Part shown: one piece after another, positions 26,162 through 34,898 of the stretch
Position numbering within the stretch: the first letter of the stretch is position 1
Layout of the letters: each line of letters opens with the position of its first letter
NCBI GenBank assembly: GCA_965277745.1
Contig: OZ255837.1
Span: 1,302,001 to 1,366,000 of the forward strand
Source: G965277745 sp965277745
GTDB taxonomy: Bacteria; Pseudomonadota; Gammaproteobacteria; Cardiobacteriales; Cardiobacteriaceae
Direction: 5' to 3'
Length of the DNA stretch: 64,000 nt
Program-made: the position numbers and the translations under genes
Notes under the pieces: generated by a model
What the model saw: the letters and a program-made list of their open reading frames with translations, nothing else
The model's database searches: none
Told to the model about the DNA's origin: nothing

Positions 26162-26860
26162 TTTTTTTTTTAGAAAAATATCCTTCATGAAACTGAACGA
26201 TGCAAGGTGCCTGTACGCCTTCGCTCGGTCGATAAGATGAACAAAGACGGTTCCCACAAGTGGCTATCTTGACTTTGACGGATGCAAGTCCATTGACGCC
26301 GGACACTCGATCGGCGGTGACGGTTGCTTGGGTATTTTGCCGGTGGGAAATACCGAATGTTGGGTGAGCTTTCCTGTTGAATCTGCTTGTAGCAAGTGCT
26401 TCTTTATGGAAAAGAGGAAGGCGTGTGGCTGACATGATATTGCTCCAGGCGGTCTTGCTTGAGAGGTTTGCGTCGACCGCTTCAATGGCAAACGGGAGCC
26501 GGATGCATTGATGTCTTCATTGTTTTTGTCCTTCCTGTGTTATGGGCGCAATTGAAAATGGAGCGCATCTCCTGCCTTGCGAACGTTATCCATCACGAGC
26601 GCTTCGAGAAGCGATGATGTGCTGTATCTCTCGATCGATTACCCGGTACGGATTACGGATCGATCCTTGTGATCTTTTCCCAAAGTGGCGGTATCGAAGC
26701 AGCTACAGGGAAAACTTTTGCCTCCGGGGCAGGTGTCATTTGTGATGGATTACGGCTGTCTCTCAAGAAACCGGACAGATAGTAACATATTATTTTTGAA
26801 AATTAACTTTTGGCGTGTTTCAATTATTCTCGACTGTCTCTATTTTTCGAAAGGCACACA
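26162..26860. other. Long noncoding stretch before the DASS transporter gene
   Basis: About 700 bases between the IS and the transporter with no recognisable protein on either strand. Several open frames exist but none shows family motifs or a good ribosome binding site. It may be debris of a gene lost around the IS insertion. Confidence 0.35.
26796..26824 (+). promoter_or_regulatory. Candidate promoter of the DASS transporter gene
   Basis: TTGAAA (26796-26801) and TTCAAT (26819-26824) are 17 bases apart, about 37 bases before the ATG. The -10 is two bases off consensus. Confidence 0.35.
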
Positions 26861-28360
26861 ATGTCCGAAGAAAAACTTGTTTTTCCTAGCCAAGTGAAAT
26901 GGCTGCCGCTCATGTTTATCGTCGCGATTGTCGCTGCGATGATGTTTTTTGTCTCTCCACCAAACGGTCTTGGACAGGCGGCCTATTTCACTGTTCTTCT
27001 TTTCGTCTCTTTGATTGCCAGCATCATTGTCAACGTGCTGCCGATGGGCGCGATCGGTATCATCGGTATGACCTTGTACGCGGTGATTATGGGGATTGGC
27101 GGCGCCATCGACGCCCCCGACGCAGTGGCTGCTACAATGGCCGTCACGACTTGGATGCACACCGCGCTCTCCGAACTCGACAGTCCACTGATCTGGCTGA
27201 TCGTTTGCGCCTTTCTCATCGCTCGCGGTTTCATCAAGACGGGCCTTGGCAAGAGGATTGCCCTGTCGATGATTCGTCTGCTCGGTAGACATACCATCGG
27301 TCTTGCCTATGGACTTGCCATTGCCGATCTGATCCTCGCCCCCGCCATGCCTTCCAATACCGCCCGTTGCGGCGGAATCATCTATCCGATCGCCAACGCT
27401 TTGGCACGTAGTTATGGTTCCCTGCCCAACGATCCATCGAGGATAAAACTGGGTTCTTTCCTGATCACTGCGATCGGCACCGTCAACGATATCACTTCCG
27501 CCATGTTCCTGACCGCGTTCACCGGCAATTTGCTGGCTGCTTCATTGGCGGCGAAGATGGGGGTGCATTTTACCTTCTCAAGCTGGTTTCTCTATGCTTG
27601 TGTGCCATGTGCCGTTGCCCTCTTTCTGGTACCGCTGTTCGTTTATTGGATCAACCCCCCAACCGTCAAGCATACCCCGCAAGCGCCCGAAATGGCGCGC
27701 GAGCAGCTTCTCGCGATGGGAAAAATCAGCGGCGGAGAATGGTTCATGTTGGCAACGATCGTTCTCCTGCTCGTGCTTTGGGTGTTCGGCAACGCGCTGC
27801 ATATCCACTCCACCGCCGCGGCGATGATCGGCCTGTCGTTTTTGTTGCTTTCCGGTGTTCTCACCTGGGAGGATATCAAGTCGGAAAAAGCGGCCTGGAG
27901 TACGCTTATCTGGTTTGCCGCCTTGCTGATGATGGCGGGGCAATTGAAGGCGCTTGGTTTTACCGAATGGTTCGGTCAGACCATTTCACAGCAACTACAA
28001 AGCAGAGTGAGCGGGATGAACTGGGTGATTGTTTTGTTCCTTTTGAATGCGATTTACCTCTACATCCACTATTTCTTCGCGAGTGGCGCCGCGCAGATCG
28101 CCGCCTTGTACACCGTCTTTCTCGGCATCTCCGCCGGACTCGGCGTCGCGCTGCCGGTAGCCGCTTTCATGTTCGCGATCACTTCGAACTTGTATTGTTC
28201 ACTGACCCAATACACGCATGCGCGGGATCCGATTTTATTCGGTTCCGGTTTTGTTTCCATTACCGTATGGTGGCGTACCGGATTTCTGGTGACGTTAATG
28301 ACCCAGGCGATATTCTTTTCCGTCGGCCTCGGTTGGTGGAAAATCTGCGGGTTATATTGA
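26861..28360 (+). CDS. DASS/SLC13-family anion:sodium symporter
   Basis: A 499-residue protein with about twelve membrane segments. Family features are the substrate-site motif MPSNTARCGGIIYPI near residue 160 and its C-terminal counterpart around FFASGAAQIAALYTVF. Members import di- and tricarboxylates such as 2-oxoglutarate, malate or citrate, or exchange them; the substrate here is not predictable. The ATG at 26861 follows AAAGG. No sensor or enzyme gene lies beside it, and the 330 bases to orn are noncoding. Confidence 0.9.
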   Translation: MSEEKLVFPSQVKWLPLMFIVAIVAAMMFFVSPPNGLGQAAYFTVLLFVSLIASIIVNVLPMGAIGIIGMTLYAVIMGIGGAIDAPDAVAATMAVTTWMHTALSELDSPLIWLIVCAFLIARGFIKTGLGKRIALSMIRLLGRHTIGLAYGLAIADLILAPAMPSNTARCGGIIYPIANALARSYGSLPNDPSRIKLGSFLITAIGTVNDITSAMFLTAFTGNLLAASLAAKMGVHFTFSSWFLYACVPCAVALFLVPLFVYWINPPTVKHTPQAPEMAREQLLAMGKISGGEWFMLATIVLLLVLWVFGNALHIHSTAAAMIGLSFLLLSGVLTWEDIKSEKAAWSTLIWFAALLMMAGQLKALGFTEWFGQTISQQLQSRVSGMNWVIVLFLLNAIYLYIHYFFASGAAQIAALYTVFLGISAGLGVALPVAAFMFAITSNLYCSLTQYTHARDPILFGSGFVSITVWWRTGFLVTLMTQAIFFSVGLGWWKICGLY

Positions 28361-28689
28361 ATGCCTGAATGGATTCAAGGGGATTTTTTGCCAAGCCATC
28401 TTCTCGATTCACTGCGTGTCTTTGACTCGCGGATGTTGCTTCGTCATCCGTTGCGGCAGGATGCGATCAGGCTTCCCGGCTGCTTCGACGTCGCCTTCTG
28501 CTGGCATTGTCTTTGCGACGATCGTGGGGAAATCGCCGATCAAGGTACGATCCCTTACCCGCAGCCTCCTGGCAGGGCGCTGATGACGCCCGTTATCACG
28601 GCGGAGAAAATTTCGTCGGGGTTCGCGGTATTGTCCGTTGTTCCGCGAAGTTGGTAAACTAGCCCCTTCAATTGACAGGCCAGTTACAC
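28361..28689. other. Noncoding spacer upstream of orn
   Basis: About 330 bases without a supported gene. I looked for the rsgA tail that often lies divergent to orn and did not find it. TTGACA at 28670-28675 might be a -35 but too close to the ATG at 28690. Confidence 0.35.
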
Positions 28690-29232
28690 ATGAGTGACAG
28701 AAAAACCAACCTGATCTGGATCGATCTGGAAATGACCGGCCTTGATCCACAACACGATGAAGTTATGGAAGTCGCGACTATCGCGACGGACGCCCAACTC
28801 AACATTCTCGCCGAGGGGCCGGTGATCGCGATTCACCAGCCAGAGAAGATCATCACCGCCCTTGACGCGTGGAACCGTCATCACCACAGTCAATCCGGCC
28901 TGATCGAGCGCGTCAGGAAAACAGCCACCACGCTTGGCGAAGCCGAGTCTCGCACCCTGGCGTTCGTGACGGCATACGTCGAGCGCGGTCAATCGCCGAT
29001 GTGTGGCAATACAATCTGTCAAGACCGCCGTTTTCTGGCACGCCAGATGCCGCTCCTGGAAAAATTCTTTCACTACCGCAATCTCGACGTCTCCACGCTG
29101 AAGGAGTTGGTGCGGCGCTGGTATCCCGAAAAAGGCTACGAAAAGCGAAGTCGCCATCGCGCCCTTGATGACATTCGTGATTCGATTGCCGAGTTGCGCC
29201 ATTATCGCGAACAAATCTTTGTCACCGCATGA
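28690..29232 (+). CDS. orn: Oligoribonuclease
   Basis: A 180-residue DEDDh 3'-5' exonuclease that degrades two- to five-nucleotide RNAs and the pGpG product of cyclic-di-GMP breakdown. The exonuclease I motif WIDLEMTGLDP (Asp12, Glu14) and the ISTLKELVRRW-like block (DVSTLKELVRRWYP) are present, with RHRALDDIRDSI at the C-terminal Asp. The ATG at 28690 matches the family start. It overlaps the regulator gene downstream by four bases. Confidence 0.95.
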   Translation: MSDRKTNLIWIDLEMTGLDPQHDEVMEVATIATDAQLNILAEGPVIAIHQPEKIITALDAWNRHHHSQSGLIERVRKTATTLGEAESRTLAFVTAYVERGQSPMCGNTICQDRRFLARQMPLLEKFFHYRNLDVSTLKELVRRWYPEKGYEKRSRHRALDDIRDSIAELRHYREQIFVTA

Positions 29233-29909
29233 AGAACAAACATATTTTGATTGTCGAGGACGAGCCTGCCATCCGGCAGTTGATCATCCTTGGCATGAGT
29301 GAGAAATACAGTTTTTCGGAAGCTGGAACACTTGCCGAAGCGGAGGCCTACCTGAAAACGCGGCAACCGAACCTGATTTTACTCGATTGGATGCTGCCTG
29401 ACGGCAGTGGCGTTAGCCTGCTGAAAAGCGCCGACAGAGAGGGGCGTTTCGCCAATATCCCGGTGATTATGTTGACCGCTCGCGCCAGTGAAGCCGATAT
29501 CACCCAAGGGCTCGATCTCGGCGCCGACGATTACCTGACCAAACCATTTTCCCTCTGTGAACTGCAATCACGCATCAACGCGATCCTGCGCCGGATTCCC
29601 GAGACCTACGATACCACCTCCCTCACTTGGCAGGATATCCACATCGACCTCACCAGCCATCGTGTGTTCTATCGTGAACAAGCCGTTGCCCTGCATCGCC
29701 GCGAATTCAATTTACTGCGCCATCTGCTTGCGCAGCGCGGCAAGGTGCACAGTCGTGAACAGTTGTTGGATAATGCCTGGGGAGAAGAAACGGATATCGG
29801 CGACCGGGCGGTGGATGTCTCTATTCGACGCCTGCGCAAGGCTTTCGAAGAAGCAGGATACAATCTGCCGCTTTCCACGATTCGTGGCATTGGTTATCGC
29901 CTTGGCTGA
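29229..29909 (+). CDS. PhoB-like OmpR-family response regulator
   Basis: A 226-residue regulator: receiver domain with acidic pocket Glu10-Asp11, phosphoacceptor Asp53 and Lys105, then a winged helix-turn-helix (RREFNLLRHLLAQRGKVHSR; VDVSIRRLRKAF; IRGIGYRL). The arrangement and IRGIGYRLG end resemble PhoB, the phosphate-starvation regulator, but no phoR kinase, pst gene or pho box is seen. The ATG overlaps the orn stop (ATGA), so it is co-transcribed with orn. A clean terminator follows. Confidence 0.85.
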   Translation: MKNKHILIVEDEPAIRQLIILGMSEKYSFSEAGTLAEAEAYLKTRQPNLILLDWMLPDGSGVSLLKSADREGRFANIPVIMLTARASEADITQGLDLGADDYLTKPFSLCELQSRINAILRRIPETYDTTSLTWQDIHIDLTSHRVFYREQAVALHRREFNLLRHLLAQRGKVHSREQLLDNAWGEETDIGDRAVDVSIRRLRKAFEEAGYNLPLSTIRGIGYRLG

Positions 29910-29938
29910 CAGGCCACAATGACTTGTCCATCATCGTA

Positions 29939-29964
29939 AAGCCCGCCTTGCGGCGGGCTTTTTC
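29939..29964 (+). terminator. Rho-independent terminator after the PhoB-like gene
   Basis: A ten-base stem AAAGCCCGCC / GGCGGGCTTT with a TTGC loop, followed by further T residues. It lies 30 bases after the stop codon and between convergent genes; read from the other side it has only three U residues, so it mainly serves the rightward unit. Confidence 0.9.
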
Positions 29965-29993
29965 CGAACCGGTGGATAGTCATGGGAAACGGC

Positions 29994-31415
29994 TTAGCCT
30001 TTTTCCGGCACCAAAGCAAGGAAAATGGTCGCTCCCCGGCGATAAATCAGGATCGGCAGCGGTCTTGAGCGCTTGGCACTGCCCAGCAACTTTCTCGCGC
30101 CCGCCGGTGTTTTGACGTTCTCGCCACCGACGGAGAGTAAAATATCTCCGGCATGCAGACCGGATCTGGCCGCTGCCGAGGCCGGTTTCACCTTGTCGAT
30201 CAATACGCCGTTCTCACCGTTGAAGTGCAGCGCTTCACGGGCATCGTCATCGAGCGATCTCAGTTCCATTCCCCAGCCGTTCGTATCCTCAGCAGGCGCC
30301 ATACCCATTTTGACGTCGAGATTACCGATCTTGATCGTCAAGACGTGTTTCTTGCCACTGCGTAGCACCACAAGTTTCACTTTCTTGCCGATCGCCGAAG
30401 CCGCGACCAAAGGAGGCAGATCTGCGGATTTTTTCAGTTTCTTTCCATCGTAGGAAAGGATCACATCTCCCCGCTGCAATCCACCTTTCTGCGCTGGCGA
30501 ATCTTCTGTTACTTGGGTTACCAAAGCGCCCTGCGGCTTGTCCATACCGAAGGATTCCGCCAGTTTTTGGTCGATGCGCTGAACCGTAACACCAAGCCAT
30601 CCACGTGTCACTTTGCCATCTTTTTCGATCTGATCCGCGATATTTTTCGCCAAATTGATCGGAATGGCGAAACCGATGCCATTGAACGCGCCGCTGCTGG
30701 TATAGATCTGCGAAGTGATCGCGATTACCTCTCCTTTGCCGTTGAACAGTGGACCGCCGGAATTTCCTGGATTGATCGCCGCATCTGTTTGAATGAACGA
30801 GGTGTAGGTCTCGTTTGGCAGGCTACGTCCCAGCGCGGAGACGATACCCTTGGTCGCGGTGGTTGTGAATCCAAACGGCGAACCGATCGCGAGCACCCAG
30901 TCGCCGACTTTGACTTTGTCGGAATCGCCCAGATTCGCCACCGGCAGATTTTTGGCGGAAATTTTCAGCAAGGCAATATCGGTAGGCTTGTCTATTCCGA
31001 CCACTTGTGCTTTGTATTTATTTCCATTATTTAATAATACCTGCACCGTATCGGCACCATCGACCACATGCGCATTGGTCAGAATATAGCCGTTTTTATT
31101 GATGATAAAGCCGGAACCGCCGCCGGATTTTTGCACCGTACCATCGCCTGAGCCTTCCTGACCGTCGAATGGATTGTCATGTCGGAACTGGCGTGGCGGA
31201 ATGCCGAAGAAATATTCGAAAATGTCCGGCATTCCCGGCGGAAAAACCCGGTACTGCATCGGTGCCGCTTTCACTGTACTCGATACTTTCACACTGACCA
31301 CGGCAGGAGAAGTTTCCTCCACCAGCTTCGCGAAATCCGGTGGCGTATCCGCGTGCGCGAAGAACGAAAACATCGGGGTAATAAGTAAACCAAGTGTTAC
31401 TAAGGTTTTATTCAT
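29994..31415 (-). CDS. degP: Periplasmic serine protease/chaperone of the DegP/DegQ family
   Basis: The 473-residue HtrA-type protein has a signal peptide (about residues 1-22), a trypsin-like domain with the triad His116 (NAHVVDG), Asp146 (PTDIALL) and Ser219 (PGNSGGP), and two PDZ domains (about 265-355 and 385-465). It degrades or refolds damaged envelope proteins. DegQ or MucD are alternative names; sequence alone does not decide. The gene is divergent from a two-component system, and the 112-base gap may hold shared control sites. Confidence 0.93.
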   Translation of the reverse strand: MNKTLVTLGLLITPMFSFFAHADTPPDFAKLVEETSPAVVSVKVSSTVKAAPMQYRVFPPGMPDIFEYFFGIPPRQFRHDNPFDGQEGSGDGTVQKSGGGSGFIINKNGYILTNAHVVDGADTVQVLLNNGNKYKAQVVGIDKPTDIALLKISAKNLPVANLGDSDKVKVGDWVLAIGSPFGFTTTATKGIVSALGRSLPNETYTSFIQTDAAINPGNSGGPLFNGKGEVIAITSQIYTSSGAFNGIGFAIPINLAKNIADQIEKDGKVTRGWLGVTVQRIDQKLAESFGMDKPQGALVTQVTEDSPAQKGGLQRGDVILSYDGKKLKKSADLPPLVAASAIGKKVKLVVLRSGKKHVLTIKIGNLDVKMGMAPAEDTNGWGMELRSLDDDAREALHFNGENGVLIDKVKPASAAARSGLHAGDILLSVGGENVKTPAGARKLLGSAKRSRPLPILIYRRGATIFLALVPEKG

Positions 31416-31432
31416 CGGGGTATTCCATTGTT

Positions 31433-31456
31433 GTAAAGTAGGGCTAATGTTTTACT
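31433..31456. promoter_or_regulatory. Inverted repeat in the degP / two-component intergenic region
   Basis: GTAAA and TTTAC arms 13 bases apart, in the 112-base divergent gap. It could be a binding site for the neighbouring response regulator, but this is only a pattern, with short arms. Confidence 0.25.
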
Positions 31457-31527
31457 AAATTTTGGTTTTCATTTCACTTAATATTGAATTAATAACTCGT
31501 CAGTGCAATAGCTAAGGAGACTACACA

Positions 31528-32217
31528 ATGCACATCTTGATCATTGAAGACGATAAAGACGTCGCTGCCTACATCGCGAAAGGCTTGAGCGAAAGCGGCT
31601 ATATAGCCGATACCGCCCACACCGGCAGTGAAGGGCTCTTAATGGCGCAAAGCGGGCAATACGATATCCTTATTATCGACCGTATGCTGCCGGAACTTGA
31701 TGGCCTTTCTCTCATCCAGAAACTACGTAGCGAGGGGGCCAATTTACCGGTTTTGGTTCTTTCCGCGCTCGGGGAAGTCGATGATCGTGTAGAAGGGCTT
31801 GCCGCTGGCGGCGACGACTATCTCGTCAAACCGTATGCGTTTTCCGAACTGCTGGCCCGCGTACAAGCGCTTGCCCGTCGTCGCCACACCGACATCCATG
31901 ACCAGATGATTCTGGAAGTTTCCGATCTGCAACTCGACCGTTTGAAAAGAAAAGTAACCCGATCCGGCAAGAAAATCAACCTGCAACCACGGGAATTTCG
32001 CCTCCTCGAATACCTGATGAGCAATGCCGGACAGGTCGTCACCCGTACTATGTTACTGGAGAAAGTCTGGGAATACCATTTCGATCCGCAGACCAACGTC
32101 ATCGACGTACACATCTCGCGCCTGCGCAGCAAGATCGACAAAAATTTCGAAAAACCTCTTATCCATACCGAGCGGGGCGCTGGTTACAGCCTGTATGATT
32201 CGTCAGTCTACGATTAA
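31528..32217 (+). CDS. OmpR-family response regulator of a degP-linked two-component system
   Basis: The 229-residue regulator has a receiver domain (Glu7-Asp8-Asp9, phosphoacceptor Asp51, Lys101 in the KPY motif). A winged-helix output domain follows (REFRLLEYLMSNAGQVVTRT, NVIDVHISRLRSKID, ERGAGYSL). The ribosome binding site AAGGAG stands before the ATG. It overlaps the sensor kinase gene by 23 bases and is divergent from degP, suggesting envelope-stress control. The signal is not predictable; the receiver and kinase resemble a subgroup often seen in alphaproteobacteria, by memory only. Confidence 0.88.
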   Translation: MHILIIEDDKDVAAYIAKGLSESGYIADTAHTGSEGLLMAQSGQYDILIIDRMLPELDGLSLIQKLRSEGANLPVLVLSALGEVDDRVEGLAAGGDDYLVKPYAFSELLARVQALARRRHTDIHDQMILEVSDLQLDRLKRKVTRSGKKINLQPREFRLLEYLMSNAGQVVTRTMLLEKVWEYHFDPQTNVIDVHISRLRSKIDKNFEKPLIHTERGAGYSLYDSSVYD

Positions 32218-33712
32218 CACCTACCGTGAAATCATTCACGCAACGAGAACCACGGCTTTCCGTTTCTCGTTGCTCTTTACTTTGGTCGCAAGTGTCATCA
32301 CCGGCGCTTCGATGGCGATGATCTACCAGACCGCGCGGCAGGAAATTTCCAATCAGATCGACTCGCGCTTGTTCTCCGAGATGCTGCGTTTGCGCCGCAT
32401 CTACGAATACAGGAACGCGCTGCATCTTTACACGCCGTCGATCGACATCACCGAACAGGTACAGGTCGACCCGGCGATGTCGTACTGTTTGACCCGCCAG
32501 AGTGGCGAGGAAGATCTCTTCAGCGGACGGGAAAAGCGCAACATCATACTGCTTAACGTCAACAACTTCAGCGACCTGTGCAGCTTGTACCGACAGCTTG
32601 TGGAAAGCCGCCACGAGAAATTCACCGTAGACGCGCCGGTCGCGAGCGACGACAGCCAGATGATGCGCGCGATCATCACGCCGATGCCGAAGAAATACGT
32701 ACTCGTGGTAGGTTACGACACGCGCAACAAAGGGCGCATCCTGCGCCGGATGATCAATATGGCATGGCTTGTCACCGCCATCCTGATTTTCGCCTCGTTT
32801 TTCGGTTCTTTCTTTATCAGTCGCACGATCACCAACTCGACCAAACGGATCGGTCGCACCGCAAGACGTATCGTCGACGGAGACTTCTCCGAGCGGATCT
32901 TCGTCAAAAAAACCGATTCGAATGAACTGCGCGGACTGGCCGGCGATTTAAACCACATGCTCGATCGTATTCAAACCCTGATCAGCAGTCAACGCCAGGT
33001 CACCAACAACATCGCCCACGATCTGCGTAGTCCGCTAAATCGCCTGCGCAGCCGCATGGAAGTGGCATTACTCGACGACAGGCGCAGCAACGAAGAACTG
33101 CGCGAAGTGATCGCCGAATCAATCGAAGACACCCAGAAAATACTGCAAACGTTCAACGCCTTGCTCAACATCGCGCAAGTGGAAGCGCGCGCGCGCGATG
33201 ACTTCGAGGAAATCAGCATCACCCGGATCACCGAGGATCTCGCGGAAATGTACGACGTTTTAAGCGAAGAAGGGCTGCATACCTTCAGGAAACACATCGA
33301 AAGTCATCTAACGATCATGGGCAACCGGCAACTGATCGCGCAAGCGATTACCAACCTGCTCGACAACGCGGTGAAATACACGCCGCATGGCGGGTGTATC
33401 GAGTTGCGTGCCTATCACAAAGAAAATCACATCGTAATCGCTGTCAGCGACAACGGCGAAGGCATTCCCGAGAACGAACGCAAGCACGTGCTGCGTCGTT
33501 TCGTACGCCTCGACAGCGCCCGCAGCACGCCGGGCAACGGGCTTGGCTTGTCGCTCGTCAACGCGGTGGTTACCCTGCACAATGGCATGATCAACCTGGA
33601 AGACAACGCCCCCGGCCTGCGCATTGAACTCCTTCTGCCGGATCTGCAAACCTTCCGCGCGCGCTGGGAGAAAGACCGCCGTAACAAAGCACGTCCCAAA
33701 AACAAGGCATGA
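32195..33712 (+). CDS. Membrane sensor histidine kinase
   Basis: The 505-residue protein has membrane helices at about residues 20-45 and 188-208 flanking a periplasmic sensor region of about 140 residues. A HAMP linker follows (SRTITNSTKRIGRTARRIVDGD), then HisKA with phospho-acceptor His275 in NIAHDLRSPLNRLR, and an ATPase domain with NLLDNAVKYTP (N box), SDNGEGIP (G1) and GNGLGLSLV (G2). It pairs with the regulator immediately upstream. I chose the ATG at 32195, because the longer frame only overlaps the regulator. Confidence 0.92.
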   Translation: MIRQSTINTYREIIHATRTTAFRFSLLFTLVASVITGASMAMIYQTARQEISNQIDSRLFSEMLRLRRIYEYRNALHLYTPSIDITEQVQVDPAMSYCLTRQSGEEDLFSGREKRNIILLNVNNFSDLCSLYRQLVESRHEKFTVDAPVASDDSQMMRAIITPMPKKYVLVVGYDTRNKGRILRRMINMAWLVTAILIFASFFGSFFISRTITNSTKRIGRTARRIVDGDFSERIFVKKTDSNELRGLAGDLNHMLDRIQTLISSQRQVTNNIAHDLRSPLNRLRSRMEVALLDDRRSNEELREVIAESIEDTQKILQTFNALLNIAQVEARARDDFEEISITRITEDLAEMYDVLSEEGLHTFRKHIESHLTIMGNRQLIAQAITNLLDNAVKYTPHGGCIELRAYHKENHIVIAVSDNGEGIPENERKHVLRRFVRLDSARSTPGNGLGLSLVNAVVTLHNGMINLEDNAPGLRIELLLPDLQTFRARWEKDRRNKARPKNKA

Positions 33713-33811
33713 ACGTCCCGCGTCTGTTCACCGCGAGACAAAAGCGGCGATGACAGTGCCATCGTGCGTCGCGCCGAACCTGCCGACGCGAAGAGGGCTC
33801 GCTTCGGTTAA

Positions 33812-33820
33812 TGATATACT
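33812..33820 (+). promoter_or_regulatory. Extended -10 upstream of the mevalonate cluster
   Basis: TGATATACT gives a TG extension and TATACT -10 hexamer, about 32 bases before the first start codon. I see no matching -35, so an activator might be needed. Confidence 0.4.
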
Positions 33821-33851
33821 GCGCCCATCCCAGAAGTGATCATACGAGTTT

Positions 33852-34898
33852 ATGGCATCACCAACGACACACGTAACGCCGATCCCGACGCGGTGGATCG
33901 GTCCGCTGCGGATCAGCGGAAACACCCTGGAGGAGGAAATTTCCGTTCCCCTTGCCACCTACGAGTTTCCATTGTGGCCTTCTTGCGGACGCGGCGCGAA
34001 ACTCTCACGGATGGTCGAGGAAGGCATTCGTGTGACCGTCGTCGATGCCTGTATGACGCGCTCGATTCTTTTGACCGCCGCCGATGCCGGTCTCGCCTAT
34101 CAGGCCGTCGCGCGCATCCTCGCCGAGCGAGAGGCATTGCAACAGGTCGTCTCCACAACCAGTCGTTTTGCCCGCCTGCGCGATATTCATCACGAAATTG
34201 TCGGTAATCTACTCTTTCTGCGTTTTGCCTTCGACAGTGCCGACGCTTCCGGACACAACATGGTGAGCAAAGCCGCCGATGCACTGATTCGCCATTTGCT
34301 CGCCGCCCATCCCGAGCTTTCCTACGGCTCGATTTCCGCCAATTACTGCATCGACAAAAAACCAAGTGCGATCAACGGAATTCTCGGGCGTGGCACCAAC
34401 GCGGTCGCTGAAATTCTTCTGCCTGCGGCCCTTTGCAGCAAACATCTACGCACGACAGCGACGAAAATAGTCGCGCTGCATCTGGCCAAAAACCTGATCG
34501 GCAGCACCTTGTCCGGCGCGATCAGAAGCGCCAATGCCCATTTCGCCAATATGCTCCTCGCCTTTTATCTTGCCACGGGACAGGACGCGGCGAACCTCGT
34601 CGAGGGGGCGCAGGGGATCGTACACGCGCAAGACCGTGATGGCGATCTATATTTTTCCTGCACCCTGCCCAATCTGATCGTCGGCACCGTGGGCAATGGC
34701 AAAGGTGGCGCGCTCGCCGTCGTCGAAGAACATCTAAAGTCCCTTGGTTGCAGGCAAACGCGTGCTCGCGGCGCCAACGCGAAACGTCTCGCGGCGATCT
34801 GTGCGGCGATCGTACTGTGCGGTGAACTTTCACTGTTGGCGGCGCAGACCAACCCTGGCGAATTGATGCGCGCGCATCTCGCGATGGAACGTGGATAA
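33852..34898 (+). CDS. Hydroxymethylglutaryl-CoA reductase, class I type
   Basis: Reduces HMG-CoA to mevalonate with two NAD(P)H, the committed step. The 348-residue protein is a catalytic domain only, without membrane helices. Motifs: VPLATYE (CoA/HMG region), DASGHNMVSKAAD, SANYCIDKKPSAINGILGRG with the catalytic Lys in DKKP, ATGQDAANLVEG with the catalytic Asp, GTVGNGKGG, and a C-terminal His in RAHLAMERG. The DxxGxNM form and terminal His favour class I (eukaryote, archaea, some bacteria) over class II. Its stop shares a base with the next start. Confidence 0.9.
   Translation: MASPTTHVTPIPTRWIGPLRISGNTLEEEISVPLATYEFPLWPSCGRGAKLSRMVEEGIRVTVVDACMTRSILLTAADAGLAYQAVARILAEREALQQVVSTTSRFARLRDIHHEIVGNLLFLRFAFDSADASGHNMVSKAADALIRHLLAAHPELSYGSISANYCIDKKPSAINGILGRGTNAVAEILLPAALCSKHLRTTATKIVALHLAKNLIGSTLSGAIRSANAHFANMLLAFYLATGQDAANLVEGAQGIVHAQDRDGDLYFSCTLPNLIVGTVGNGKGGALAVVEEHLKSLGCRQTRARGANAKRLAAICAAIVLCGELSLLAAQTNPGELMRAHLAMERG

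Larger units (their letters stand above)
25440..26169. repeat. Candidate 8-base target duplication (T8) around the IS1016-type element
   Basis: Eight T residues stand at 25440-25447 immediately left of the IS and at least eight (26162-26169) immediately right. IS1595-family elements usually duplicate eight bases, but a homopolymer target makes this weak evidence. Confidence 0.45.
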
